Origin: Candidatus Adlerbacteria bacterium RIFCSPHIGHO2_02_FULL_54_18
GTDB lineage: Bacteria; Patescibacteriota; Minisyncoccia; Phycocordibacterales; SBAW01
DNA length: 23,239 bases
Assembly: GCA_001775445.1 (NCBI GenBank)
Contig: MEWV01000020.1
Span: 1-23,239, forward strand
Direction: 5' to 3'
Positions within the stretch are counted from its first letter, which is position 1. Each line of letters opens with the position of its first letter. The notes beneath the pieces were generated by a model. The model saw only the letters and a list, made by a program, of their open reading frames with translations, was not told the DNA's origin and searched no databases. The position numbers were made by a program, and so were the translations under genes. Below are positions 5,855 through 13,400 of the stretch, piece by piece.

Positions 5855-7123
5855 ATGCGACAGTCACAACTCTTTACCAAAACGCGGCGGGAGGCACCGC
5901 AGGGCGAGGTGTCCAAAAACGCCCAGCTGCTTATCCGCGCCGGGTTTGTCCACAAAGAGATGGCAGGCGTGTACTCGTACTTGCCGCTCGGCCTGCGCGT
6001 ACTCAATAAAATAATCGGCGTTATCCGCGAAGAGATGAATGCGATAGGCGGACAGGAACTCTTGCTCACCACTCTGCAAGACCCGGAGGTGTGGAAGAAG
6101 AGCGGCCGCTGGAGTGACGAGGTCAACGACACGTGGTTTAAAACGCACTTGCACAGCGGCGAACAGTTTCACTCCGGGAGCGAGCTCGGGCTCGCAAACA
6201 CGCACGAGGAGCCGCTCACCGCGCTTATGCGCAACCACATAAGTTCGTACAAAGACCTGCCAAAGTATGCGTACCAGTTCCAGACAAAGTTTCGCAACGA
6301 GTTGCGCGCCAAGTCGGGCATTATGCGCTCGCGCGAGTTTATTATGAAAGACCTCTACTCCTTTTCCCGCGACGAAGAGGGGTTTAGGGAGTTTTATGAG
6401 CGCGCGGCCGAGGCGTATCTAAAAGTGTTTAAGCGCGCCGGTCTCGGTGAGCACACCTACCGCACTTTTGCATCCGGTGGTTCTTTCTCCAAATTTAGCG
6501 ACGAGTTCCAGACCGTGTGCGGGGCGGGCGAAGACACCATTTATATAAACGAGGGCCGGCGCCTTGCTATCAACAAAGAGGTGTACAACGATCAGACGCT
6601 CTCGGAGCTCGGGCTGCGCAAGGAAGACCTGCGCGAGGAGCGGGCGATAGAGGTTGGAAACATCTTTCCGCTCGGTACAAAATATTCCGCGGCTCTCGGC
6701 CTTACTTATAAAAATGAGGCGGGCGAGGAGGTGCCGGTGGTGATGGGCTCCTATGGCATCGGTCCGGGGCGGCTGTTAGGCACCGTTGTCGAGGTTTTGA
6801 GTGATGAAAAGGGGATGGTGTGGCCCGAGGAGGTGGCTCCCTTCAGTATCCATCTGGTGCAGCTTGGCGAAGATGAGGATGTCAAAAAAGAGGCCGAGGA
6901 GATATATCGCTCTTTGGTAGAGGCGAGAGTTGAGGTGCTTTTTGACGACCGCACCATGCGCGCCGGAGAAAAGTTTGCCGACTCCGATTTAATAGGTATA
7001 CCGTTGCGTGTGGTGGTGTCGCAAAAAACATTAGCCGAAGGCAAGTGTGAGTGCGTCGAGCGCGCGTCGGGGACAACTCACCACCGCTCTCTCTCCGAGT
7101 TGATGAGCCATCTCACCACATGA
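5855..7123 (+). CDS. proS: Prolyl-tRNA synthetase, short form without editing insert
   Basis: 422 residues from ATG 5855 (MRQSQLF..., which aligns with the MRxSQ start of bacterial ProRS). An upstream in-frame ATG at 5846 overlaps the promoter -10. Class II synthetase motifs: motif 1 around LLIRAGFVHKEMAGVYSYLPLGLRV, motif 2 FRNELRAKSGIMRSREF with the following MKDLYSF, motif 3 VMGSYGIGPGRLLG. The C-terminal anticodon-binding domain includes VLFDDRTMRAGEKFADSDLIGIP. Bacterial-type ProRS usually carries a roughly 180-residue INS editing domain between motifs 2 and 3; here the spacing is too short for it, so Ala-tRNA(Pro) cannot be cleared in cis. The stop overlaps the mreB2 start (ATGA). Confidence 0.96.
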   Translation: MRQSQLFTKTRREAPQGEVSKNAQLLIRAGFVHKEMAGVYSYLPLGLRVLNKIIGVIREEMNAIGGQELLLTTLQDPEVWKKSGRWSDEVNDTWFKTHLHSGEQFHSGSELGLANTHEEPLTALMRNHISSYKDLPKYAYQFQTKFRNELRAKSGIMRSREFIMKDLYSFSRDEEGFREFYERAAEAYLKVFKRAGLGEHTYRTFASGGSFSKFSDEFQTVCGAGEDTIYINEGRRLAINKEVYNDQTLSELGLRKEDLREERAIEVGNIFPLGTKYSAALGLTYKNEAGEEVPVVMGSYGIGPGRLLGTVVEVLSDEKGMVWPEEVAPFSIHLVQLGEDEDVKKEAEEIYRSLVEARVEVLFDDRTMRAGEKFADSDLIGIPLRVVVSQKTLAEGKCECVERASGTTHHRSLSELMSHLTT

Positions 7124-8172
7124 TTGGCCGGCTCAAAAGGAAGTTCCTTCCCTTGCTTTCAAATGACATTGGGATTGATTTAGGTACCACCAACACCTTG
7201 GTGTATCTGCGCGGCAAGGGCATTGTGGTAACGGAGCCCTCTGTCGTTGCGGTCAACCACAAGACCGGCCAGGTGGTGGCGGTAGGCACGGAGGCAAAAA
7301 ATATGCTCGGGCGCACACCAGGGCATCTCAGCGCGGTTAAGCCCCTGGTAGATGGCGTCATTTCGGACTTTGAGGCCACTGAGGAAATGCTCGCCTACCT
7401 GATGAACCGCGCCCAAAGGTTGCAAAAAAAACTATTGGGGCCGCGCGTTGTCATCGGCGTGCCCTCCGGTATAACCAATGTTGAGATACGCGCGGTCAAA
7501 GATGCGGCACAAAACGCGGGCGCGCGCGAAGTACATATTATAGAAGAGCCGATTGCCGCTGCGCTTGGTGTGCGGCTCCCTATACGCGAGGCAGTGGGCT
7601 CGATGCTCGTGGACATAGGCGGCGGCAACACCGATATCGCGGTGCTTTCCTTGGGCGGCATCGTCCGCTCCAAAAATGTACGCATCGCTGGGGAAAAGCT
7701 CAACCAGGATATTATTGCCTATGTGCGCTCCGAGTTTAAGGTGCTGATAGGGGAAAAGACAGCCGAAGATGTCAAGATGGCCATCGGCTCGGTATCGGAC
7801 GGCGCGGGGCAGCGGCAAGCCCCTATTAGGGGGCGGGACCTTATTACCGGCTTGCCGCGCGAGATTGTCATCACCGACTCCGATATACGCGAGGCGATTT
7901 CCCAATCGATAGACACGCTGGTGGAGTCCATTCGCGAAGTGCTCGAAACGACTCCTCCCGAGATACTTTCCGACATCATACGCGACGGAGTGACACTAAC
8001 CGGCGGCGGCGCTCTCCTCGGCGGCCTCGACACTCTACTCTCCGAGTGGCTCAAGGTGTCGGTGAGGGTTGCGGACGATCCTTTGACCGCGGTGGCGCGC
8101 GGCACCGGCGTGATTTTGGAAAATTTAGAACTGCATCGCGACATGCTGACCGAGTATGATGACGATATCTAA
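7120..8172 (+). CDS. mreB: Rod-shape actin homologue MreB (canonical paralogue 2)
   Basis: 350 residues from ATG 7120, which overlaps the proS TGA as ATGA; the open frame further upstream is read-through inside proS. Motifs: DLGTTNT (20-26), EEPIAAALG (connect-1), phosphate-2 VDIGGGNTDIAV, IGEKTAEDVK, RGRDLITGLPR and the adenosine motif LTGGGALLGG. Compared with mreB1 it keeps the EEP and GGGALL motifs, but has N for the first T of GGGTTD. Its position directly before mreC and mreD-like, with overlaps, marks it as the MreB of the elongasome operon. The N-terminus (MIGRLKRKFLPLLS) is basic and amphipathic-looking, as expected for membrane attachment. Confidence 0.95.
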   Translation: MIGRLKRKFLPLLSNDIGIDLGTTNTLVYLRGKGIVVTEPSVVAVNHKTGQVVAVGTEAKNMLGRTPGHLSAVKPLVDGVISDFEATEEMLAYLMNRAQRLQKKLLGPRVVIGVPSGITNVEIRAVKDAAQNAGAREVHIIEEPIAAALGVRLPIREAVGSMLVDIGGGNTDIAVLSLGGIVRSKNVRIAGEKLNQDIIAYVRSEFKVLIGEKTAEDVKMAIGSVSDGAGQRQAPIRGRDLITGLPREIVITDSDIREAISQSIDTLVESIREVLETTPPEILSDIIRDGVTLTGGGALLGGLDTLLSEWLKVSVRVADDPLTAVARGTGVILENLELHRDMLTEYDDDI

Positions 8173-8908
8173 ACGGCACACTCAGGCCGAGCTTCGCGCG
8201 CGCCGCACGCGGCTTGTAACCGTTGCGTGCCTCCTCCTGCTTTTTGTTGCGGCGACACTGTGGCGTGCGCCTCTTTCTGCAGCAGTGTGGCACATCCTCC
8301 GGCCTGTTGTAGAAGCGCGTTTCGGCAGTGTTGCGCCGCTGGAGGCCGAGCGTGCCGCGGCGCGCGCGGCGCTTGCCGACCGCGACGCGCTATATGAGGA
8401 AAATGTGGATCTCAAGGCCCGGCTCGACCGCGATGCGCGTGTAGAGCGTGTGCTGGCGGGTGTGCTGTTGCGCCCGCCGGCAACTCCCTACGACACACTG
8501 GTGATAGACGCCGGCAGCGTCGAGGGGGTGGTGGCAGGCGACAGGGTTGCTTCGGGCGGCACTGTGCTCATCGGTCGCGTCTCGGAGGTGTATGCGCACA
8601 CCTCGCGGGTGGTACTCTACTCCGCACCGGGCGAACGCTACGATGCTCTTCTGCGCGGCGCCATTCCTCTTATTGTCGAGGGACAGGGCGGCGGTTCTAT
8701 GAGCGCACAGGCGCCTGCGGGCATTATGGTTGCAGTGGGCGATAGTGTCGTACTGCCCGGAATCGCGGGCGGCTTTGTCGCTGCACTATCTCATATCGAG
8801 CGCACGGAAGCCGAGTCGTTTGTTACACTGTATATGCGACTTCCGGTTAATCTCTTTGAACTCCGGTACGTCGAAGTGTGGAAGGAACCGCGTCATGACA
8901 GCATCTAG
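8156..8908 (+). CDS. mreC: Rod-shape determining protein MreC
   Basis: 250 residues. A basic N-terminus, one membrane helix (about 20-37, LVTVACLLLLFVAATLW), a coiled-coil-like stretch rich in E, A and R (about 58-95), then the beta-rich MreC core with the family signatures DTLVIDAGSVEGVVAGDRV, GTVLIGRVSEV, TSRVVLYS and SVVLPGIAGGFV. MreC is an extracytoplasmic scaffold that activates PBP2. It starts inside the end of mreB2 (17-base overlap); ATG at 8159 directly after is an equally possible start. The end overlaps mreD-like by 14 bases. The order mreB-mreC-mreD is canonical. Confidence 0.93.
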   Translation: MMTISKRHTQAELRARRTRLVTVACLLLLFVAATLWRAPLSAAVWHILRPVVEARFGSVAPLEAERAAARAALADRDALYEENVDLKARLDRDARVERVLAGVLLRPPATPYDTLVIDAGSVEGVVAGDRVASGGTVLIGRVSEVYAHTSRVVLYSAPGERYDALLRGAIPLIVEGQGGGSMSAQAPAGIMVAVGDSVVLPGIAGGFVAALSHIERTEAESFVTLYMRLPVNLFELRYVEVWKEPRHDSI

Positions 8909-9185
8909 CCGATGGATATATGCAGTCACCTTTCTGCTCGCTGCAGCGGGTTTTTTGCTGCCGTTCTGGCCGCTCACGGTCGTGGGGATAGTCCTGTGCG
9001 CGCTCTCGGGTCGGTGGCTGTTTGCGGTGGCAGTCGCTCTTCTGTTTGACGTTGCGTGGGGCGCGCCTACTGGCGCAGGGCATTTTTTGCTCTTTCCTTT
9101 TACCGCGCTCGCGCTTGTCGCGGGGCTTGCCCGGCTCATCGGCGGTCACTATTTTTTAGACAAAAGTCCTCAAGAAACACTCTAG
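8895..9185 (+). CDS. MreD-like small membrane protein
   Basis: 96 residues from ATG 8895, which overlaps mreC; the longer frame from 8730 is a shadow of mreC. It has four to five closely spaced hydrophobic segments (YAVTFLLAAAGFLLPF, LTVVGIVLCAL, WLFAVAVALLFDVAWG, HFLLFPFTALALVAGLARLI). The segment LLFDVAWGAPTGAGHFLLFPFTAL resembles the MreD signature in which a G-rich turn is followed by a hydrophobic helix. Canonical MreD is about 160-180 residues, so this would be a strongly reduced version; the call rests mainly on position after mreC and on topology. A promoter for mrdA begins 3 bases after the stop. Confidence 0.6.
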   Translation: MTASSRWIYAVTFLLAAAGFLLPFWPLTVVGIVLCALSGRWLFAVAVALLFDVAWGAPTGAGHFLLFPFTALALVAGLARLIGGHYFLDKSPQETL

Positions 9186-9188
9186 ATT

Positions 9189-9216
9189 TTGAGAGTGCTC
9201 TGGCTCCACGTATACT
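9189..9216 (+). promoter_or_regulatory. Promoter of mrdA (leaderless type)
   Basis: TTGAGA (9189-9194), 16-base spacer, TATACT (9211-9216), then exactly 6 bases to the ATG at 9223. Good match to the 16-base-spacer promoters seen elsewhere in the window. No Shine-Dalgarno lies between -10 and ATG. Confidence 0.7.
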
Positions 9217-9222
9217 TGCCGT

Positions 9223-10908
9223 ATGCGGCGATGGTACACACGCACAAAAAAGGGCTCGCCGGAGATATATCCGGACGAGGTGTTTATAGATGCCGCCAAT
9301 ATCTCGCAGTTTGACACCAGCCAGTTTGAAGGGCGCATCGAGCGGCCGCTGTCGCGCCGGTCGTTTGCAGTCGCGGGTGGTGTTTTTGCTCTTGCTGCGA
9401 CACTGCTTTTGTTGCGGGCAAGCGACCTTCAGCTGCTGCACGGTACTGCATATGCCAAACAGGCACGAGAAAATCAGCTCGAGCAGCAGGTTATTTTTGC
9501 GGACAGAGGAGTTATAAAAGACAGGGCGGGGCGGCCCCTCGCATGGAACGACAGGCCGGCAGTCAACGAACAGGACTTTGCTACGCGAGTGTACTCACCA
9601 TATAGAGGTATCGCCCACGTGCTCGGCTATATAAAACCGCCGGCCAAGGACTCCTCTGGTTTTTATTATCGCGACTCCTACGTGGGGGTAGACGGTGCAG
9701 AAAAGGCCTTTGACGATACTCTTAAGGGGGAGAACGGGCTCACTCTCACTGAAACCGATGCGCGAGGAGGAGTGGTGTCCTCCTCGGCAGTGCGCACTCC
9801 AAAAATGGGCGCCACGCTCGCGCTCTCTGTAGATGCCGTAGTATCCGAAGGGCTGTACGACTCGCTTGCGCTGCATGCGAGCGCGGCGCGCGCCGTAGGC
9901 GCCGCGGGGGTCATTATAGATGTGCGCACCGGCGAGTTGCTCGCGCTCGCCAGCTATCCAGAGTACTCGCCGCAGACGCTCTTGGGAGGCGACCCCGCCG
10001 CGGTTACCGCATACACTGCCGACCGCCGACTACCGTTCCTCAACAGAGCGACCGACGGTTTGTACGCACCGGGCTCAATCGTCAAACCCTTAGTGGCCGC
10101 TGCCGCGCTTGCCGAAGGCGTTATTGACGAAAATAAACAAATACTCTCTAGCGGTCAGCTTGTCGTTCCCAATCCATATAATCCGGACAAGCCGTCGATA
10201 TTTAAGGACTGGCGCGTCAACGGATGGACCGACGCGCGGCGCGCCATTGCCGTCTCTTCGGATGTTTACTTTTATGAAATCGGTGGCGGTTTTGAGAGCC
10301 AGCCGGGCTTGGGGATAGGCCGCATCGACTCCTACTTTAAACTCTTCGGGTTCGGGAGTGATGCAGGACTCCGCGGGTTTTCTGAAGCCCCCGGCACTAT
10401 CCCCACTCCGGAGTGGAAGGCGGCCACCTTCCCGGAGGACCCCGCGTGGCGCCTCGGCAACACCTATCACACGGCGATAGGACAGTATGGCACTTTAGTG
10501 ACGCCGCTGCAGGCGGTGCGGATGGTGGCAGCCATAAGCAACGGCGGTATGTTGCTCACTCCGACGCTCGTTGCAAGCAGTACTCCGCGCGGGAGCAGTA
10601 TCCCGATAGACGCGCACGCGCTTGAGGTGGCGCGCGAGGGGATGAGGCAGGGAGTCACGAGCGGGATAGCAACGGCGGTCAACTTCTCCTTTGTGCATGT
10701 GGCAGCCAAGACCGGCACCGCGCAGGTGGGAGTGCATAACGAATATCAAAACGCATGGATGGTCGGCTTCTGGCCGTATGAAAATCCACACTATGCCTAT
10801 GCCGTGGTACTCGAGCGGATGCCCGCAGGAACGCCCATAGGCGGTTCGGTAGTGATGAGCGACTTCTTTCGCTTTTTGGAAACACACGCGCCGGGCTATC
10901 TCAATTGA
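9223..10908 (+). CDS. mrdA: Penicillin-binding protein 2 (elongation transpeptidase)
   Basis: 561 residues. A cytoplasmic N-tail of about 45 residues is followed by one membrane helix (about 48-65), a dimerisation/pedestal region (VIFADRGVIKDRAGRPLAWN at 90-109) and the transpeptidase domain. Catalytic motifs: SIVK (S285, K288), SSD (345-347, the SxD form typical of PBP2) and KTG (496-498). PBP2 cross-links peptidoglycan of the side wall with RodA and MreC; rodA is not in the window. The N-terminal cytoplasmic tail (YTRTKKGSPEIYPDEVFIDAANIS) is longer than usual. The gene has its own leaderless promoter and its stop codon overlaps the -35 of greA. Confidence 0.93.
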   Translation: MRRWYTRTKKGSPEIYPDEVFIDAANISQFDTSQFEGRIERPLSRRSFAVAGGVFALAATLLLLRASDLQLLHGTAYAKQARENQLEQQVIFADRGVIKDRAGRPLAWNDRPAVNEQDFATRVYSPYRGIAHVLGYIKPPAKDSSGFYYRDSYVGVDGAEKAFDDTLKGENGLTLTETDARGGVVSSSAVRTPKMGATLALSVDAVVSEGLYDSLALHASAARAVGAAGVIIDVRTGELLALASYPEYSPQTLLGGDPAAVTAYTADRRLPFLNRATDGLYAPGSIVKPLVAAAALAEGVIDENKQILSSGQLVVPNPYNPDKPSIFKDWRVNGWTDARRAIAVSSDVYFYEIGGGFESQPGLGIGRIDSYFKLFGFGSDAGLRGFSEAPGTIPTPEWKAATFPEDPAWRLGNTYHTAIGQYGTLVTPLQAVRMVAAISNGGMLLTPTLVASSTPRGSSIPIDAHALEVAREGMRQGVTSGIATAVNFSFVHVAAKTGTAQVGVHNEYQNAWMVGFWPYENPHYAYAVVLERMPAGTPIGGSVVMSDFFRFLETHAPGYLN

Positions 10909-10932
10909 CAATAGCGCAGTTTCCTATACACT
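10905..10932 (+). promoter_or_regulatory. Promoter of greA-lysK
   Basis: TTGACA (10905-10910, overlapping the mrdA stop), 16-base spacer, TACACT (10927-10932). The -10 ends 11 bases before the greA ATG, so the leader would be only a few bases. Confidence 0.7.
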
Positions 10933-10943
10933 AACTGCTCACT

Positions 10944-11405
10944 ATGACCGAAGAACTTATTTCGCAGGAAAAGTTTGAGGAACTTACTAAAGAACTCGAC
11001 GATTTGCGCACCGTGCGCCGTCGCGAGGTTGCCGAACAACTGGAGTACGCGCGCTCGCTCGGCGATCTTTCCGAAAATGCCGAGTATCAGGAGGCCCGCG
11101 AAATGCAGGCCGCGGTAGAGGAGCGCATCGGCAAACTTGAGAGTATTCTTAAAAATGCAAAAATAGTCCGCAGCTCTAAGTCCGATACCGCCTCGATGGG
11201 GGCGACCGTTTTGGTGCAAAAAATAGGCGGGGAGGACAAACATTCCTACACCATTGTGGGCGCCGAGGAGGCCGACATTTTGCAAGGCAAGGTGTCGTAT
11301 CACTCGCCGCTCGGCAGTGCGCTTATGGGCAAAAAGAAAGGGGACGAATTTTCCTTCCACACCCCCCGCGGCACGCTGAAATACAAAATTCTTAAGGTAG
11401 AATAG
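10944..11405 (+). CDS. greA: Transcription elongation factor GreA
   Basis: 153 residues, usual length 155-160. The N-terminal coiled-coil domain contains LSQE-like ISQEKFEELTKELDDL, then AEQLEYARSLGDLSENAEYQEARE, the GreA signature with the acidic D/E tip that enters the polymerase secondary channel. The C-terminal FKBP-like domain contains YTIVGAEEAD, ISYxSPLG-like VSYHSPLGSALMGKKKGDEF and a final KILKVE. It rescues backtracked RNA polymerase by stimulating transcript cleavage. Followed after 4 bases by lysK. Confidence 0.96.
   Translation: MTEELISQEKFEELTKELDDLRTVRRREVAEQLEYARSLGDLSENAEYQEAREMQAAVEERIGKLESILKNAKIVRSSKSDTASMGATVLVQKIGGEDKHSYTIVGAEEADILQGKVSYHSPLGSALMGKKKGDEFSFHTPRGTLKYKILKVE
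11376..11403 (+). promoter_or_regulatory. Possible internal promoter of lysK
   Basis: CTGAAA (11376-11381), 16-base spacer, TAGAAT (11398-11403), then 6 bases to the lysK ATG. It lies at the end of greA. Weak -35; listed because the 16/6 spacing matches the stronger promoters here. Confidence 0.35.
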
Positions 11406-11409
11406 ACGA

Positions 11410-12906
11410 ATGTTTTGGGCAGACCGGATTGCCGGGGAAATAGAGGAGAGATTCGGGAAACCGAAAGTCCCCTTACTTATCCGGGATGAAAAGACCGTCT
11501 CCGGTCGTGTGCACGTGGGGAGTATGCGCGGGGTTGCTATACATGGAGCGGTACATGAAGCGCTCATACAGAGGGGAGTACCCACTATATTTAAATTTGA
11601 ACTTAATGACTTCGACGTTTTCGACGGTGTTCCAGAGTATCTTCCGCACGAGCAGTTTGAGCAGCACGTTGGCAAGCTGTTAAAAGATGTTCCTGCACCG
11701 GATTCTAATTATAAAAATTTCGCCGATCAGTACGGAAGCGAGTTTAAGAGCGTTATCGAGAGCGCCGGTTTTACACCGGAGTTTTACTGGGGCAGCGAGT
11801 TGTATGAGTCGGGTGCGATGGACGACTCTATCCGCCTAGCGCTTGAGCGTTCGGCAGATATTATCCATATTTACAAAGAGGTCTCTGGTTCACAAAAAGT
11901 CGAGGAGTGGCTACCTATCTCTGTTATATGCGAGCAGTGTAAAAAGGTGACGACCACTCACGTCACGCAATTTGACGGGACAGTGGTCACGTATAGTTGC
12001 ACGTGTGGACACGAAGGGCGCGTCTCGCCGTTTGGAGGCAAGGCAAAATTAGCGTGGAAGGTAGAGTGGCCCGCCAAATGGAAGGTTGGTGGCGTCAAGA
12101 TTGAGGGCGGCGGTAAAGACCACTCCACCAAGGGCGGCAGCAGGGATGTTGGAAATCATATTGCAAAAGAGCTCTTTGGATACGAGCCGCCCTTTGATAT
12201 CCCTTACGAATTTTTTCTGGTCGGCGGCAGGAAGATGTCTTCGTCTAAAGGCAGGGGCTCCAGCGCTCATGAGATAGCTGCTCTAGTACCAACAAAAATA
12301 TTTCGCCTCGCACTGCTGGGTAAAGACATCACCCAGCAGGTCAACTTCGACCCGGAGGGTGACACTATTCCTATCCTCTACGACCAGTACGACAAACTGG
12401 CCGAAAATTATTGGGCGGGAGTGCAAGACGATTACTCCCGGCTCTTTACACTTATCCACCCTGGCCGCGGGGTGCCACAAAAGAGCGTTTTGCCGAGGTT
12501 CAGCCAGGTTGCCTTTATAGTGCAGATGCCGCATCTCGACCTACAAAAGGAGTTTCCCGATGCAAACAAAGACGAGCTTGCCGAGCGCGCATTGTATGCC
12601 AAGCGCTGGCTCGAGCAGTACGCTCCTGAGAAGTATGTCTTTAAACTGCACGAGGAGTTGCCCGAGGCCGCGCGCTCCCTTAGTGCCGAGCAAAAGCAAG
12701 CGCTTGCGGTTGTGCACGACTACATCGCCTCGCGCGAGGCGATGCCCTCCGGCGAGGAGCTGCACCAAAAGTTGCACGAACTCAAAGAGTTTAAGGCAAT
12801 CTATCTTGCCTTTCTTGGCAAAGAGAGTGGACCTAAAGCGGGATGGTTTCTCTCGGTCCTGCCGAGGGAGTTTGTAATAAAGCGCCTGCACGAGGCAAGC
12901 GCTTGA
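11410..12906 (+). CDS. lysK: Lysyl-tRNA synthetase, class I
   Basis: 498 residues. Class I signature motifs: the HIGH-type HVGS (35-38, in SGRVHVGSMRG) and KMSSSKG (275-281). Characteristic class I LysRS segments are FELNDFDVFDGVP, a cysteine pair set (C174/C177 and C197/C199, likely zinc) and GGKDHSTKGGSRDVG before KMSSS. The C-terminal helical part binds the anticodon. It charges tRNA(Lys) by an enzyme fold unrelated to the common bacterial class II LysS; this form is typical of archaea and found patchily in bacteria (spirochaetes, alphaproteobacteria). Co-transcribed with greA (4-base gap), possibly also from its own weak promoter. Confidence 0.95.
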   Translation: MFWADRIAGEIEERFGKPKVPLLIRDEKTVSGRVHVGSMRGVAIHGAVHEALIQRGVPTIFKFELNDFDVFDGVPEYLPHEQFEQHVGKLLKDVPAPDSNYKNFADQYGSEFKSVIESAGFTPEFYWGSELYESGAMDDSIRLALERSADIIHIYKEVSGSQKVEEWLPISVICEQCKKVTTTHVTQFDGTVVTYSCTCGHEGRVSPFGGKAKLAWKVEWPAKWKVGGVKIEGGGKDHSTKGGSRDVGNHIAKELFGYEPPFDIPYEFFLVGGRKMSSSKGRGSSAHEIAALVPTKIFRLALLGKDITQQVNFDPEGDTIPILYDQYDKLAENYWAGVQDDYSRLFTLIHPGRGVPQKSVLPRFSQVAFIVQMPHLDLQKEFPDANKDELAERALYAKRWLEQYAPEKYVFKLHEELPEAARSLSAEQKQALAVVHDYIASREAMPSGEELHQKLHELKEFKAIYLAFLGKESGPKAGWFLSVLPREFVIKRLHEASA

Positions 12907-12917
12907 GGGTGATGGTG

Positions 12918-12926
12918 TGTGGATAA
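12918..12926 (-). promoter_or_regulatory. Perfect DnaA-box 9-mer (TTATCCACA)
   Basis: TGTGGATAA on +, TTATCCACA on -, just after the lysK stop. A one-mismatch copy (TGTGGACAA, 13314-13322) lies upstream of mraZ. Too few boxes for an origin; could be chance. Confidence 0.4.
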
Positions 12927-12930
12927 GTTG

Positions 12931-12964
12931 ACGGGCGCCCAAGGATTACTCCCGGGGCGCCCGT
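12931..12964. terminator. Hairpin between convergent lysK and the 71-residue gene
   Basis: Perfect 10-bp stem ACGGGCGCCC/GGGCGCCCGT (12931-12940 with 12955-12964) with a 14-base loop. It lacks a T-tract on either strand, so it may be a bidirectional but weak terminator or an RNA-protecting hairpin. Confidence 0.55.
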
Positions 12965-12969
12965 AGATA

Positions 12970-13185
12970 TTAAGGGAGGGGCACTGACGCGCCGATGACA
13001 AGCGTCACCAGCGGGCTGCCCAAGGCGACTAGCAACAACAGCAACAGTGCTGTCAGCCAGCGCGCTTGGCGCCGCAGGCGTTGCTCTTCGTCGTGGGCCT
13101 TCAAGATGCGCACTGCGCCGTCTTTTGCGGCGTAGTGGCCCTTGAGCCCCTCCCAAAAATTCTCTTCTTGTTGTTGATTATCCAT
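12970..13185 (-). CDS. Small single-helix membrane protein of unknown function
   Basis: 71 residues from ATG 13185. A TTG at 13191 would add two residues, but GGAGG at 13192-13196 is 6 bases before the ATG, the ideal spacing. The N-terminal half is polar and charged (MDNQQQEENFWEGLKGHYAAKDGAV..., EEQRLRRQARW), followed by one long hydrophobic segment near the end (WLTALLLLLLVALGSPLVTLVIGASVPLP), so it looks like a tail-anchored protein with its N-terminus in the cytoplasm. No family recognised. It is transcribed alone, opposite to lysK and mraZ, from a TTGACA-16-TATTCT promoter (13229-13256). Confidence 0.7.
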   Translation of the reverse strand: MDNQQQEENFWEGLKGHYAAKDGAVRILKAHDEEQRLRRQARWLTALLLLLLVALGSPLVTLVIGASVPLP

Positions 13186-13228
13186 AGGCAACCTCCATAT
13201 GTTGTGGCTGCCTCCCTGTCCATTTTCA

Positions 13229-13256
13229 AGAATACACCTAAACGCACTTTTGTCAA
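13229..13256 (-). promoter_or_regulatory. Promoter of the 71-residue membrane protein gene
   Basis: On the - strand: TTGACA (13256-13251), 16-base spacer ending in AGGTG, TATTCT (13234-13229). Nearly the same layout as at 1197-1224. Leader of about 37 bases with GGAGG. Confidence 0.75.
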
Positions 13257-13335
13257 GTTTTTGGGCCGCAGGTAGGTATTGTCACTCTCGATATTTGTTG
13301 TCTCGTTGTGTACTGTGGACAACTATTGCATCCAA

Positions 13336-13382
13336 GTGGGACAAAGTACCGTAAGATACACAAGTAGTGGGATGAAGTGGGA
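13336..13382 (+). promoter_or_regulatory. MraZ-type operator repeats upstream of mraZ
   Basis: Three direct copies of GTGGGA at 13336-13341, 13367-13372 and 13377-13382. The last two are exactly 10 bases apart and the first is 31 bases further up, so all lie roughly on one helix face. MraZ is known to bind TGGGN repeats with 5-base spacers upstream of its own gene, so this is probably its autoregulatory site. A weak TAGTAT at 13383-13388 directly follows the last box and could be the -10; I found no clear -35. Confidence 0.7.
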
Positions 13383-13400
13383 TAGTATTGACATAAACAT

